NCBI GenBank assembly: GCA_964464385.1
Contig: CAYXFZ010000043.1
Coordinates: forward strand, 1-20,182
Reading direction: 5' to 3'
Length of the DNA: 20,182 nt
From: CAYXFZ01 sp964464385
GTDB lineage: Bacteria > Planctomycetota > UBA1135
Shown: piece by piece, positions 7,817 through 15,793 of the stretch
How the letters are laid out: every line of letters starts with the position of its first letter
How positions within the stretch are numbered: position 1 is the stretch's first letter
Notes under the pieces: generated by a model
The model's database searches: none
Told to the model about the DNA's origin: nothing
Seen by the model: the letters and a program-made list of their open reading frames with translations, nothing else
Made by a program: the position numbers and the translations under genes

Positions 7817-8646
7817 TAACTCTGGGCCGAGGGTCGCCGCAAAGATTCGCGATAGCGGCCTTGGTACCCCCGCTCCATATCCCGCAGGAAGGCAATGAGC
7901 CTAGCGACCTCAGGCCGAAGGTTGCCCCGCGCTTCGATTTCCTGGATGGCGAGGGCCACCGGTGTGTCTTCCCCAAAGAGGCGCCGCCAGGCATCCCGCA
8001 ATTGGGAGATCGTTTCCGGATCCACCTCACGCCGCTGCAAGGCCACCAAATTCACACCACGGACGCGGGCCGGGGATCCCTCCAGAACCATATAAGGAGC
8101 CACGTCCTTCACGACCCGGGCCATTCCTCCCACCATGGCCATGGTGCCAACGGTAACGAAATGATTGATGGCGGCCCCACCAGAAATAATAGAACGAGAT
8201 TCCACGCGCACATGGCCAGCAAGGAGCACGTTGTTGCCGAGGATAATTTCGTCTTCGAGGGCACAGTCATGGGCCACATGAGCGCAAGCCATCAACAAAT
8301 TGTCACTGCCGATCGTGGTCACCCAGGACCCGNNNNNNNNNNCGGCAGCGGTGCCAATGTTGCTGGTGACGAATTCGCGGACAACATTCCGATCACCGAG
8401 CACCAAGGAGGATTCTTCGCCAGCATATTTCAAGTCCTGGGGCAGGCCGCCAATGGAACACTGAGCGACGAAACGGTTGTCCTCACCAATCGTTGTCCGG
8501 CCCTGCACCACAACGTGAGGCCCGAGCACGGTGCCTCGGCCAATTCGCACCTGGGATCCGACCCAACAAAAGGGACCGATGACAACATCTGGGTCCAATT
8601 CGGCGCCAGGAGCAATTTCAGCCGTGGGGTGAATCTGGGTGGACAT
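7816..8646 (-). CDS. lpxA: Acyl-ACP--UDP-N-acetylglucosamine O-acyltransferase LpxA
   Basis: Cytosolic trimeric enzyme for the first step of lipid A synthesis: it moves a 3-hydroxyacyl chain from ACP to UDP-GlcNAc. The N-terminal two thirds is left-handed beta-helix hexapeptide repeats (IHPTAEIAPGAELDPD onward), with QDLKYAGE near 70, the catalytic His in ACAHVAHDC (E. coli His125) and a MVGG motif whose second Gly matches the E. coli acyl-length ruler Gly173, hinting at a long (about C14) chain. A helical C-terminal domain starts near VNLVALQRR. The 10-N gap at 8333-8342 falls between GTAA and GSWVTTIGSDN; without the four ambiguous codons the spacing equals E. coli LpxA exactly. The start is 5 bases after the lpxC-fabZ stop, with no Shine-Dalgarno motif. 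The end overlaps the oxidoreductase start. Confidence 0.96.
   Translation of the reverse strand: MSTQIHPTAEIAPGAELDPDVVIGPFCWVGSQVRIGRGTVLGPHVVVQGRTTIGEDNRFVAQCSIGGLPQDLKYAGEESSLVLGDRNVVREFVTSNIGTAAXXXXGSWVTTIGSDNLLMACAHVAHDCALEDEIILGNNVLLAGHVRVESRSIISGGAAINHFVTVGTMAMVGGMARVVKDVAPYMVLEGSPARVRGVNLVALQRREVDPETISQLRDAWRRLFGEDTPVALAIQEIEARGNLRPEVARLIAFLRDMERGYQGRYRESLRRPSAQS
8333..8342. other. Assembly gap (10 N) inside lpxA
   Basis: Ten N between flanks that, on the - strand, end in gctgccg and restart with cgggtcctgg. Merging the flanks through the shared 'cg' gives GCT GCC GGG TCC TGG (AAGSW), in frame and with the exact family length. The gap is therefore probably a placeholder with no missing sequence. 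Confidence 0.95.
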
Positions 8647-8651
8647 GGATT

Positions 8652-9944
8652 TCAGGCATCAACGAGAGCGAAGGAAAGCGTGGCCTCGGCAGCGAGTCGG
8701 CGGCCTACTTTAGTCGTCCCCACTACTTGTGCGCGAGCGCGCCCGCTGCGAAGCGTTTCCACTTCGATGCGCAATTGATCCCCTGGCACCACGGAACCGC
8801 GAAAGCGCACTTTGTCAATGGAGGCCAAAACCGCAATTTTCCCAGCGTGTTCCAGACGACGTAGCAACAAAATTCCGGCCAGCTGAGCCATCGCCTCCAA
8901 TTGCAGGACTCCGGGCATCACCGGATGATCCGGCCAGTGCCCCTGAAAAAAATGCTCGTTGATGGTGACATTCTTGATGCCGGCGGCGCGCCTAGTGCCA
9001 TCCAATTCAACAACTCGATCCACGAGCAGGAAGGGGTAACGATGGGGAATCACTCGTTGGATTTCCCGAATCCCGTAAATCCCCTCGGGAGCATCCTCAC
9101 CCGTAGCTTGGGCCGAGTCCAGTAGAGAACGGAGTTCCCGAACCATTTCGTGGTTGAGGGAATGACCACTCCGAACGGCGATCACATCTGCGTGCAAGTC
9201 CGCACCAAGCAGGGAAAGATCACCGAAAAGGTCCAAAAGTTTGTGCCGCGTTGGCTCACATGGGAGACGAAACTCGGGCACCTCGGGGCCACCTAAAACC
9301 AAGGTGTTGTCGGCACTGGCCCCTTTACCAAAACCTTGGGCCAGCAAGGATTCCACGTCTTCGGCGCGGACGAAGGTGCGCGCTGGAGCCAAGTCGGAAA
9401 CGAAATCGTCGTTTTCGAAATCAAAGAGGACCGGTGAAGCATCCACCCCCTCGGGATACTCCGGCAGATAACGGAGACGAAGACCGGACCCTGTGGGTGG
9501 AAGAGCGATCAACTCCGTTTCGCCGTCCCGAACATGCAGAGGTTCCTCCAATTCCAAAACAGGTTGCGGATCCCGCGTCTCTGCAACTCCACCTTTCTGC
9601 AAGTGTTCCACATAGGGGGCCACCGACCCGTCAAAGCCAGGCAGCTCAGGGCCACGAACATGCACGATGAGATTGTCCAAACAAAGGCCATGAGCAGCGG
9701 CGAGGAGATGTTCCACCATGCCAACCTCAGAACTACCCCGCCGAAGAACCGTACGTTTGCCAGACCGGACGAGAAAATCAGGGAGAGCGGGGACGTCCTC
9801 GGGGTCATCCAAGTCGGACCGACGAAAGACAATCCCGTGGCCGGGGGGAGCAGGTTCAACCTGAACAGAGACATCTTCGCCCGAATGAAGGGCGACCCCA
9901 TCAAATTCGACGGTAGTCTTTAGGCTGCGTTGGTTGCGGGCCAT
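8652..9944 (-). CDS. lpxC-fabZ: Fused LpxC deacetylase / FabZ 3-hydroxyacyl-ACP dehydratase
   Basis: Bifunctional 430-residue protein. Residues ~1-285 are LpxC, the zinc deacetylase that commits UDP-3-O-acyl-GlcNAc to lipid A: EHLLAAAHGL (Glu78, His79), TRHKLLDLFGDL (His234, Asp238) and RSGHSLN (His261) supply the zinc ligands and catalytic residues, at nearly E. coli numbering. After a short linker (~TGEDAPEG), residues ~290-430 are FabZ of fatty-acid synthesis: IPHRYPFLLVDRV, then GHWPDHPVMPGVLQLE with catalytic His336 and Glu350. All key residues are present in both halves. The fusion joins two enzymes that draw on the same 3-hydroxyacyl-ACP pool; fused forms are known in Bacteroidetes, Planctomycetes and some other groups. 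It lies 40 bases after skp and 5 bases before lpxA. Confidence 0.96.
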   Translation of the reverse strand: MARNQRSLKTTVEFDGVALHSGEDVSVQVEPAPPGHGIVFRRSDLDDPEDVPALPDFLVRSGKRTVLRRGSSEVGMVEHLLAAAHGLCLDNLIVHVRGPELPGFDGSVAPYVEHLQKGGVAETRDPQPVLELEEPLHVRDGETELIALPPTGSGLRLRYLPEYPEGVDASPVLFDFENDDFVSDLAPARTFVRAEDVESLLAQGFGKGASADNTLVLGGPEVPEFRLPCEPTRHKLLDLFGDLSLLGADLHADVIAVRSGHSLNHEMVRELRSLLDSAQATGEDAPEGIYGIREIQRVIPHRYPFLLVDRVVELDGTRRAAGIKNVTINEHFFQGHWPDHPVMPGVLQLEAMAQLAGILLLRRLEHAGKIAVLASIDKVRFRGSVVPGDQLRIEVETLRSGRARAQVVGTTKVGRRLAAEATLSFALVDA

Positions 9945-9984
9945 TGCAAGATTGGAACGAAGCGGACGGAACAGAGCAACTGAT

Positions 9985-10575
9985 TCAATTGCGAGCGTTC
10001 AGATGGCTCAAAACTGCATCTGTAACGTCGTGGTCTGGATGGGTCCAGAGGACGGAACGGAAGGAGAGGGTTTCCGCTTGTGCGACCAAGTTCTCGGGAG
10101 CAAGAGACAAGGCTTGAGGAATGGTGACTACGGCCGACCACCCCTCACGGATCGCAAGTTCGGCGGCGGCATCTTGGACCGACTGCCAACCTTGCAGAAG
10201 CAAACGAACTTTGCGCTCTTGCAGCCGGTCGGCAACAAAACGACGTTCTCGATCCATCTCGGCACGTTGCCCTTCAATCTGGAACACTGCCGAGGAATAT
10301 TCTTCGGAGGCGGGGTCGAGAATGGCAATCTCATTTTCGCGATCCTTCAGGGAGGTTTCACGAACTCGAAAGTCGTTCCATTTGACGGTAAATTCTTCGC
10401 TGAGAGTTTTCATCTCGGTTTGGATCAAGGACCAGCCGTCCAAACAACGCTGCACATCCACATAGCGAACGGAATCCGTGGATGCTCGATTTTGGGAAGA
10501 TGCCGAGAGTCCTGAACCGAGCGCGAATCCGAGCAAAAGAAGAAGAGCGAACAGAATGGGGCGAGGAAGCTTCAT
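9985..10575 (-). CDS. skp: OmpH/Skp-family periplasmic chaperone
   Basis: 196-residue exported protein. The N-terminus MKLPRPILFALLLLLGFALG is a clear signal peptide. It is followed by RYVDVQRCLDGW, the usual OmpH beginning (VDVQR with a following helix), and a long charged coiled coil from about 50 to 135 (EMKTLSEEFTVKWNDFRVRE, RENEIAILDPASEEY, RAEMDRERRFVADRLQERK). A short beta segment near the end (WSAVVTIPQAL) resembles the Skp C-terminal strand. Skp trimers hold unfolded outer-membrane proteins and pass them to BamA, which fits the position directly after bamA; the two genes overlap by 4 bases (ATGA). A GGAG motif 10 bases before the ATG supports this start. The sequence is divergent, so the assignment uses architecture and context as well as motifs. 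Confidence 0.85.
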   Translation of the reverse strand: MKLPRPILFALLLLLGFALGSGLSASSQNRASTDSVRYVDVQRCLDGWSLIQTEMKTLSEEFTVKWNDFRVRETSLKDRENEIAILDPASEEYSSAVFQIEGQRAEMDRERRFVADRLQERKVRLLLQGWQSVQDAAAELAIREGWSAVVTIPQALSLAPENLVAQAETLSFRSVLWTHPDHDVTDAVLSHLNARN

Positions 10576-13055
10576 CGAATGAATTCTCCAAGGCTGAAAG
10601 CCATGATCTGATGATTGTCCCCGAATTCATCCTGCAAAGGCCAGCCGAAGTCGAGAGACAGAGGAAGTTGGGGCATGAAGGGCATACGAAAACGAATGCC
10701 AAATCCAGCAGCCATACGGGGAGAAGAAAAATTCCCCAAGGAGCCGAGAGCACCCGCATCCAGCCAAACGGCCCCACGAAGGTATTCCGTTTCAGCGATG
10801 CTGTCCCGTACCCGAGAAGAAAGAATGGGAAAGCGGAATTCCGCAGTGGCATTCCAAACATCATCCCCACCTAAGGAGAAGCCATTTTGAATGGGTCCAA
10901 CTCCCCGATAATCAAACCCCCGGAGAGAGCCACGTCCACCCAAAAAATACCGACTCGGATAAGGGATTTCGGTCAAGGGTCCGTGCGGTCGTGCCTGCCC
11001 CCAGCGTCCCGCCAAGGAAAGGACCCAAGGACGGTCCCGGGAATCCTGACCCAAGGGAATGTGCTTTTGAGCGGCAACGTCGGTGGCATGAAAGGACCAG
11101 TCACCACCATAGGGGCCGCCCAATCGGCGATGGCCGACCTTGAGAACGTGCCCGTCAACCGGCGAAAACGGGTCGGCAATGGTATCCCAAGTGAAACCGA
11201 AAGAGACGCCTTGGGTAGTGTGAGGTCCCAAGGAATCCAAGAAAACCTGGGGAGCCCCGGAGTCGGGATTGCGCAAATCGGTGGATTGGAATTCCGGGCC
11301 ACCCCAAACGCTAAAATGGCGGCCGAAATTTCGGCCCAAGCGAATGTTTCCTCCACCCCGAACCTCTTCGTGAGTTCGAAGATAAAGGAAGTTGCTGGAT
11401 CCGCCCATCGAGAAGGAAACACGATTCACATGATCGGAAAAGAGGTCCGGCTCGGTAAAACGCAAGGAGTAGGTGCTAAATTGACTGCCAGGAGCGGCAG
11501 AAATACGCAAGGTCTGCCCGCCCCCTGTAAATGCGCGGCCGTCCAAAATTTCCGAGAGCGTGGATCCCCAAGAGGAAGGGAGGCGAGTCAGATCGAAGTT
11601 CTCCTTTTGTAAATTGATGGACAGAAAAGGCCCAAAGTTGCTGTTGATACCACCTCCAAAAAGTAAGTTTCCGGTTTGCCCTTCTTCCACTTCGAAACGA
11701 AGGTCCACCCACTCGGGCCGGTCAGTTTGCAGAAATCGCCAATCCACAAAGGGCTGGCCGGATTGGGAATCCCGAAACCAACCCAAACCAATCAAGCGAC
11801 GCCAGGCCCTCAGAGCCTTGTCGCTATCCGCTAGATCCCCCGGCTCCAATTCAATCTGCCGCCGTATGACAGCATCCTTGGTCTGTCGATTGCCCGTAAT
11901 CAGAACGCGACGAATCCGCATCGGAATGCCCTCACGAATCCCATAGACGACTGCAACCTCGTGCGTGTCCGGAGTGGTCAGAATTTTAGGTTTGCCGTCG
12001 GGAGGACAAAAGGCGAAGAAATCGACGGCATCTCCATTGGAGAACACCGCCGCAGGATGACCGCGGGACCCATAAAAGCGACGCAAGGCCGATTGGTCAG
12101 CAGCCAGACGAGATGCCTCGTAAGGATCCCCGGGAGCAAGGCCAATGACTGTCAATAGTTCCTGTTCCGAATACAAAAGTTCCTGACCATCATCGGCCTG
12201 AACTCGAATGGAAGCCACCCGGTAAAGAGGGCCTTCCACCACTCGAAGAACCAGCGCTACGCGATCCTTTCGTGAGCGGAAAAAATCCGAGGATTCCACG
12301 GTCACCCGAGCATCCAGCCAACCAAAATCGTGGTAAAGAGATTCCAGGGCAACGAGGTCACGTTGAACAGCGGCCTCGGAATAAACTGAGCCTGGAAAAA
12401 CGAGCCATCCATCACCCAAATCCATCACCCCCGTCAGACTAGAACCGATTCCAAAGGGTGTCGAAGAGGGAAGGCCAGCATTGCCAACGAAATCCACGGA
12501 GCCGATGCGAACGAGGGGGCCCTCTTGGATTTGCAACACGAGTTGCTGTGGATCCGTTTCCAAAACGGGATGGACTTCCACATGAAACCATCCCTCACGA
12601 CGGTACTTCCTGGCAACATCCTCGGCAACAGCATCCATTTGCGTGACATCAATGACCTGGGCTTCGCTGAGGCCAAGGGCAGCCAAAAGTTCTTGGCGGT
12701 CAAATTCCTCATTGCCACGGAACACCAATCGTTGGACGGTTTCCGCCATGCTGACATGAAATGCGACGCGCAGCCCCCCAGACGGCAAAACACGGGTTCG
12801 AACCGCTTCCACCAACACGCGGCGCCGTTTCCACAACCATTCTTGGTCTCGCCGCACAGTATTGGCATCCAAAGGATGACCAACCTGAGTACGCAATGCC
12901 TTGCGGATTTCCTCTTCCTGGGAACCTGCGCCGACGATCACGATTTCTTCCACCAAATCAGAGACTACGGGTTCCTGACCGGACGCAGCGGGCAAGAGCA
13001 AACACGAGGGCGAGCAAAGGGGCCCAGTGAAGGCAAGCAAAAGTGAAGCGATCAA
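10572..13055 (-). CDS. bamA: Outer-membrane protein assembly factor BamA (Omp85)
   Basis: 827-residue core of the BAM machine that inserts beta-barrel proteins into the outer membrane. After a short export signal come five POTRA-like units, roughly residues 30-103, 105-186, 187-300, 301-405 and 406-490; the pattern (I..V.F.GN, then Y...GY/GW) shows in VQRLVFRGNEEFDRQEL and RIRRVLITGNRQTKDAVIR. The C-terminal ~330 residues form the 16-strand barrel, with the family LRGFDYRG motif (RGF at 712-714) that closes the barrel, and a final strand ending FSLGEFIR. The fourth unit carries an extra loop with FCPPDGKP. The first usable start is TTG 13055, one base after the dnaB stop, with no ribosome-binding site and a signal peptide lacking a basic N-region. 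The start is the weak part of this call; the family is not in doubt. Confidence 0.95.
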   Translation of the reverse strand: MIASLLLAFTGPLCSPSCLLLPAASGQEPVVSDLVEEIVIVGAGSQEEEIRKALRTQVGHPLDANTVRRDQEWLWKRRRVLVEAVRTRVLPSGGLRVAFHVSMAETVQRLVFRGNEEFDRQELLAALGLSEAQVIDVTQMDAVAEDVARKYRREGWFHVEVHPVLETDPQQLVLQIQEGPLVRIGSVDFVGNAGLPSSTPFGIGSSLTGVMDLGDGWLVFPGSVYSEAAVQRDLVALESLYHDFGWLDARVTVESSDFFRSRKDRVALVLRVVEGPLYRVASIRVQADDGQELLYSEQELLTVIGLAPGDPYEASRLAADQSALRRFYGSRGHPAAVFSNGDAVDFFAFCPPDGKPKILTTPDTHEVAVVYGIREGIPMRIRRVLITGNRQTKDAVIRRQIELEPGDLADSDKALRAWRRLIGLGWFRDSQSGQPFVDWRFLQTDRPEWVDLRFEVEEGQTGNLLFGGGINSNFGPFLSINLQKENFDLTRLPSSWGSTLSEILDGRAFTGGGQTLRISAAPGSQFSTYSLRFTEPDLFSDHVNRVSFSMGGSSNFLYLRTHEEVRGGGNIRLGRNFGRHFSVWGGPEFQSTDLRNPDSGAPQVFLDSLGPHTTQGVSFGFTWDTIADPFSPVDGHVLKVGHRRLGGPYGGDWSFHATDVAAQKHIPLGQDSRDRPWVLSLAGRWGQARPHGPLTEIPYPSRYFLGGRGSLRGFDYRGVGPIQNGFSLGGDDVWNATAEFRFPILSSRVRDSIAETEYLRGAVWLDAGALGSLGNFSSPRMAAGFGIRFRMPFMPQLPLSLDFGWPLQDEFGDNHQIMAFSLGEFIR

Positions 13056-13056
13056 A

Positions 13057-14400
13057 TCAAATGGCCGGTTCGACCTGCGGTTCAGCCATGAAATTTTCGA
13101 ACCGCATGATCTCGCTAGTGAAACGCAAAGTGAAATCTCCGGTGGACCCGTGCCGGTTTTTAGCCACTAAAACGTCGGTCAAACCCGCTCTTTCACTTTC
13201 CGCACCCTTGTAGTAATCCTCTCGGTAAAGCAACATGACAAGGTCGGCGTCCTGTTCGATGGCCCCGGATTCCCGCAAATCAGAAAGCATGGGTCGGTGA
13301 TCGGAGCGGTCCTCTGCTTTGCGATTCAGCTGGGCCAGGGCCAGGACCGGAATACCCAATTCCCGCGCCATTCCCTTGAGGGAACGAGAAATGATGGAGA
13401 TCTCTTGTTGCCGACTCTCGACCCGAGGAACAGACATGAGCTGGAGATAATCCAGGACAACCAACTTGAGGCCAACTTCTCGTTTGAGACGACGGGCCTT
13501 GGCTCGGATTTCGGCCAGAGAGGGCATGGAACTGTGGTCAATCCAAAGGGGTGCGGCGGAAATTTTGTCCGCCGCCATAATGACCCTTTGTTCGTCCACC
13601 TGATCCAAGCGGCGGCGCCGCAATTTGTCATGCTTGACCCGGGCAAGAGAAGAAATCATTCGCATGAGAATCTGCTCGGCCGGCATTTCCAAGGAAAAGA
13701 GAAGGGTCGGGCTACCGCCCAAGGTAACCCGCTCTGCAATGTTCAACCCAAAGGCGGTTTTGCCCATGGAAGGACGCGCGGCCAAGACGACCAAGTCGCC
13801 GGCACGGAAGCCCAGTTTCTCGTCCAGATCGGTGAAGCCGGTGGACATGCTGTCCTCGCCGCCACCGGAGCGCAGAAGATTTTCCAGGTTCTGCTCCACT
13901 AATTCGCGGGAAGAGAACAAATTGCCTTCCACCAAGCGATCCCCGACGGCATAGACCTCACGTTCGGCCTGACTCAAGACCTCTTGAATGTCATCCTTGC
14001 CCTCGGCCACTTGTCGTTGAATGCCCTCGGCCGCCCGCAAAAGAGCACGACGGATGGCCGTGTCGCGAACAATTTTGATGTGATTTTCCAGAAAGGCCAG
14101 CGAAGGAACGGTGAGCATGATCTCTTTGAGATAGGCTCGGCCGCCAAGGGCCTCCTCACGCCCACGCCGCTCGATTTCATGGGCAACCGTGACGGAATCG
14201 GCGGCGCCAGCCGAACGAGAATCCAAATCCAGGCAAATTTGGAAAAGTTCCCGGTGGCGTGGCGTATAAAAATCGTCCGGATTCAGGGTGGCCGAAATAT
14301 CGGCCGCGGACTGAGGATCCCGCAACAAACTGCCCAAAACCGACTTCTCGGCCTCGAGATCGAAGGGCAATTGATTCTGCAGGAGAGCCTGATCCGTCAT
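13057..14400 (-). CDS. dnaB: Replicative DNA helicase DnaB
   Basis: Hexameric 5'-3' helicase that opens DNA at the replication fork, 447 residues, close to the family norm (~450-470). Residues ~10-115 are the N-terminal domain (LPFDLEAEKSVLGSLL, DDFYTPRHRELF, LKEIMLTVPS). Then comes the linker helix, and from ~185 the RecA-type motor: STGFTDLDEKLGF, Walker A ARPSMGKTA (208-216), SLEMPAEQILMRM, Walker B LVVLDYLQLMS (313-323), ALAQLNRKAEDR with the polar sensor, and LRESGAIEQDADLVMLLYRE. NRHGSTGDFTLRF closes the fold. No intein is present. ATG 14400 follows a 54-base spacer containing a GC-rich hairpin. The stop is one base before the bamA start, an uncommon coupling of a replication gene to an outer-membrane gene. 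Confidence 0.97.
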   Translation of the reverse strand: MTDQALLQNQLPFDLEAEKSVLGSLLRDPQSAADISATLNPDDFYTPRHRELFQICLDLDSRSAGAADSVTVAHEIERRGREEALGGRAYLKEIMLTVPSLAFLENHIKIVRDTAIRRALLRAAEGIQRQVAEGKDDIQEVLSQAEREVYAVGDRLVEGNLFSSRELVEQNLENLLRSGGGEDSMSTGFTDLDEKLGFRAGDLVVLAARPSMGKTAFGLNIAERVTLGGSPTLLFSLEMPAEQILMRMISSLARVKHDKLRRRRLDQVDEQRVIMAADKISAAPLWIDHSSMPSLAEIRAKARRLKREVGLKLVVLDYLQLMSVPRVESRQQEISIISRSLKGMARELGIPVLALAQLNRKAEDRSDHRPMLSDLRESGAIEQDADLVMLLYREDYYKGAESERAGLTDVLVAKNRHGSTGDFTLRFTSEIMRFENFMAEPQVEPAI

Positions 14401-14421
14401 GGGAATCCCAGAGTAGCCGCT

Positions 14422-14446
14422 GGGGCGAGAGGATGGAACCCGCCCC
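14422..14446 (-). other. GC-rich hairpin between rplI and dnaB
   Basis: On the transcribed strand GGGGCG, a 13-base loop and CGCCCC form a 6-bp all-GC stem in the 54-base spacer. No run of T follows, so a rho-independent terminator is unlikely. It could be a processing or stability element separating ribosomal-protein mRNA from dnaB mRNA, where different protein amounts are needed. No structure was computed. Confidence 0.3.
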
Positions 14447-14454
14447 GAATGACT

Positions 14455-15021
14455 TTAGTGATCTTCCAAGGGAGGTGCCGATTGGGCACCTTCTGGGACC
14501 TCCTTCCCAACGATCTCCTCGGCTACGGAATCCTCAAGAGGATCGGCAAGAGGGTCGGCGACCGGGGCGCCACCCTTAGGTAGAACCCAGACGAGGATGG
14601 AGGTCTTGATGTCTCCAAAAATATGCACAGGCACAGAGTGTTCGCCGGTATGCCGAATCGGCTCACCCAAGCGAATGTGCCGTTCTTCCACTTCCAAGCC
14701 TTGGGCCTGGAGGGACTCGGCAATGCGACCAGCGGTCACGGATCCGAACAAGGCGCCCTCAACGGAGGCGGTCTCCTCGAACGTGAGTTGGATACCGTCC
14801 AGGCGTTGTGCCAGGGCGGTCCATTCGGCTTCTAGAACCTCGCGGCGGGCGTCGGCCTCCACCTTGGCATTGGCCAAGCGAAGTTCGGCATCCTGGCTCC
14901 AGGGCCAAGCCAGGCCACGGGGGATCAGAAGGTTGCGAGCATGCCCAACAGACACTTCCACGACGTCCCCGGTAAAACCAAGGCCGGATACATCCTGGCG
15001 AAGAATGAGGCGCTTTTTCAT
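14455..15021 (-). CDS. rplI: 50S ribosomal protein L9
   Basis: Large-subunit protein that binds 23S rRNA at the base of the L1 stalk. The N-terminal domain is textbook: MKKRLILRQDVSGLGFTGDV, then EVSVGHARNLLIPRGLA (22-38). A connecting helix (~45-75) and a C-terminal domain follow (GSVTAGRIAESL near 93-104; SVPVHIFGDIKTSILVWVLP near 129-148). At 188 residues it is about 40 longer than usual; the extra tail after residue ~150 is acidic and Pro/Ala-rich (ADPLADPLEDSVAEEIVG). Its ATG overlaps the rpsR stop by 4 bases, with no Shine-Dalgarno motif, so translation is probably coupled to rpsR. Confidence 0.95.
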   Translation of the reverse strand: MKKRLILRQDVSGLGFTGDVVEVSVGHARNLLIPRGLAWPWSQDAELRLANAKVEADARREVLEAEWTALAQRLDGIQLTFEETASVEGALFGSVTAGRIAESLQAQGLEVEERHIRLGEPIRHTGEHSVPVHIFGDIKTSILVWVLPKGGAPVADPLADPLEDSVAEEIVGKEVPEGAQSAPPLEDH

Positions 15022-15203
15022 CCGTGGGTGTAGGGAAGAAGGGCGAGGAAACGAGCCTTCTTGATGGCACGCGTGAGGGAGCGCTGTTCGCGGGCGGACA
15101 GGTTGGTCTTTTGACGACCATGAATCTGGCCGGACTGAGACAAGAAACGTTCCAGCGTCTCCGTATCCTTGTAATCAAAATCTTGGTATTCCTTGTTGCT
15201 CAT
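15018..15203 (-). CDS. rpsR: 30S ribosomal protein S18
   Basis: Small-subunit protein that pairs with S6 on the platform and binds 16S rRNA. The 61 residues contain the family core FDYKDTETLERFLSQSG and the basic helix SAREQRSLTRAIKKARFLAL, ending LPYTHG. It is shorter than E. coli S18 (75) because the basic N-terminal arm is reduced to MSNKEYQD; the zinc-ligand Cys residues of some S18 proteins are absent. It lies between rpsF and rplI, the classical order, and overlaps both by 4 bases. The ssb gene that often sits between rpsF and rpsR is absent. GAGG lies 8 bases before the ATG, inside the rpsF tail. Confidence 0.95.
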   Translation of the reverse strand: MSNKEYQDFDYKDTETLERFLSQSGQIHGRQKTNLSAREQRSLTRAIKKARFLALLPYTHG

Positions 15204-15778
15204 GAGGAAGCCTCTTCGGGCGTTGCGGCCGTTTCTGCTTCGGCCTCGGTTTCAGGAGCCTGCTCCTTGGACTTTTCCTTGGACTCTTCGGTGGACTCCT
15301 CCTTGGACTCCGATTCGGCGTCTTCCTCCGGCGCATCGGTCAACTTCTGTTCCGATTCCGGCTCCACATAGGGCTCTTCCTCGACGAGATCGGGCAACTC
15401 TTCGGGGATCACCACGTCGGAATCCGCGATTTCCTCGATTCCCAGAGCTTTTTCTTCCTCGGGAATGGAATCCACTTGACCGAAGAGCAAACGAAAGACC
15501 GGACCCACCAAGTAGAAATCCGCCTTGGCGGCGTTGGCAGATCCACCGGAACCCTCCAGCCAACCCAGGAGGTAGGTCGCGCGTTTGCGACTGCCGACGC
15601 GATAGGCCAAGGGTCGCTCGCCCCAAAGGCGGAGGACATGGACCGTCAGGCCGTGCTTTTCAAGAACGGTGCGGACCTGATCTCGAACCGCATTAAAACC
15701 GTGTTCCCGAACTTCCTGGTTGTCCAGGAGGAACATGGCTTGGTAGTAGTGTGTTTGTGTGTTTTCCATGGGTGCCAT
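15200..15778 (-). CDS. rpsF: 30S ribosomal protein S6 with long acidic C-terminal tail
   Basis: Small-subunit protein that binds S18. Residues ~8-103 hold the ferredoxin-like S6 fold: HYYQAMFLLDNQEV, then LWGERPLAYRVGSRKRATYL and KADFYLVGPVFRLLF. The family usually ends near 95-135 residues; here a tail runs to 192, and after ~105 it is dominated by Glu, Ser, Ala and Lys (EESTEESKEKSKEQAPETEA). Its DNA contains a 12-base tandem repeat. Glutamate tails on S6 are known, since E. coli RimK adds them after translation; here acidity is genetically encoded. The first ATG is preferred because AGGA lies 5 bases upstream of it; a second Met is at residue 4. It begins 15 bases after pth and overlaps rpsR (ATGA). 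Confidence 0.93.
   Translation of the reverse strand: MAPMENTQTHYYQAMFLLDNQEVREHGFNAVRDQVRTVLEKHGLTVHVLRLWGERPLAYRVGSRKRATYLLGWLEGSGGSANAAKADFYLVGPVFRLLFGQVDSIPEEEKALGIEEIADSDVVIPEELPDLVEEEPYVEPESEQKLTDAPEEDAESESKEESTEESKEKSKEQAPETEAEAETAATPEEASS
15266..15313 (-). repeat. Four imperfect 12-base tandem repeats in the rpsF tail
   Basis: On the + strand the units are cttggacttttc, cttggactcttc, ggtggactcctc and cttggactccga, consensus CTTGGACTCYTC. On the coding strand each unit encodes four residues of the SKEE/STEE type, so the S6 tail has grown by in-frame repeat copying. Changes in unit number would keep the frame. Confidence 0.7.
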
Positions 15779-15793
15779 TCCGGTCCTACCGGT

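Noticed and set aside
8330..8345. A four-residue insertion in LpxA
   Set aside because: It arises only from the 10-N placeholder; merging the flanks restores the exact family spacing.
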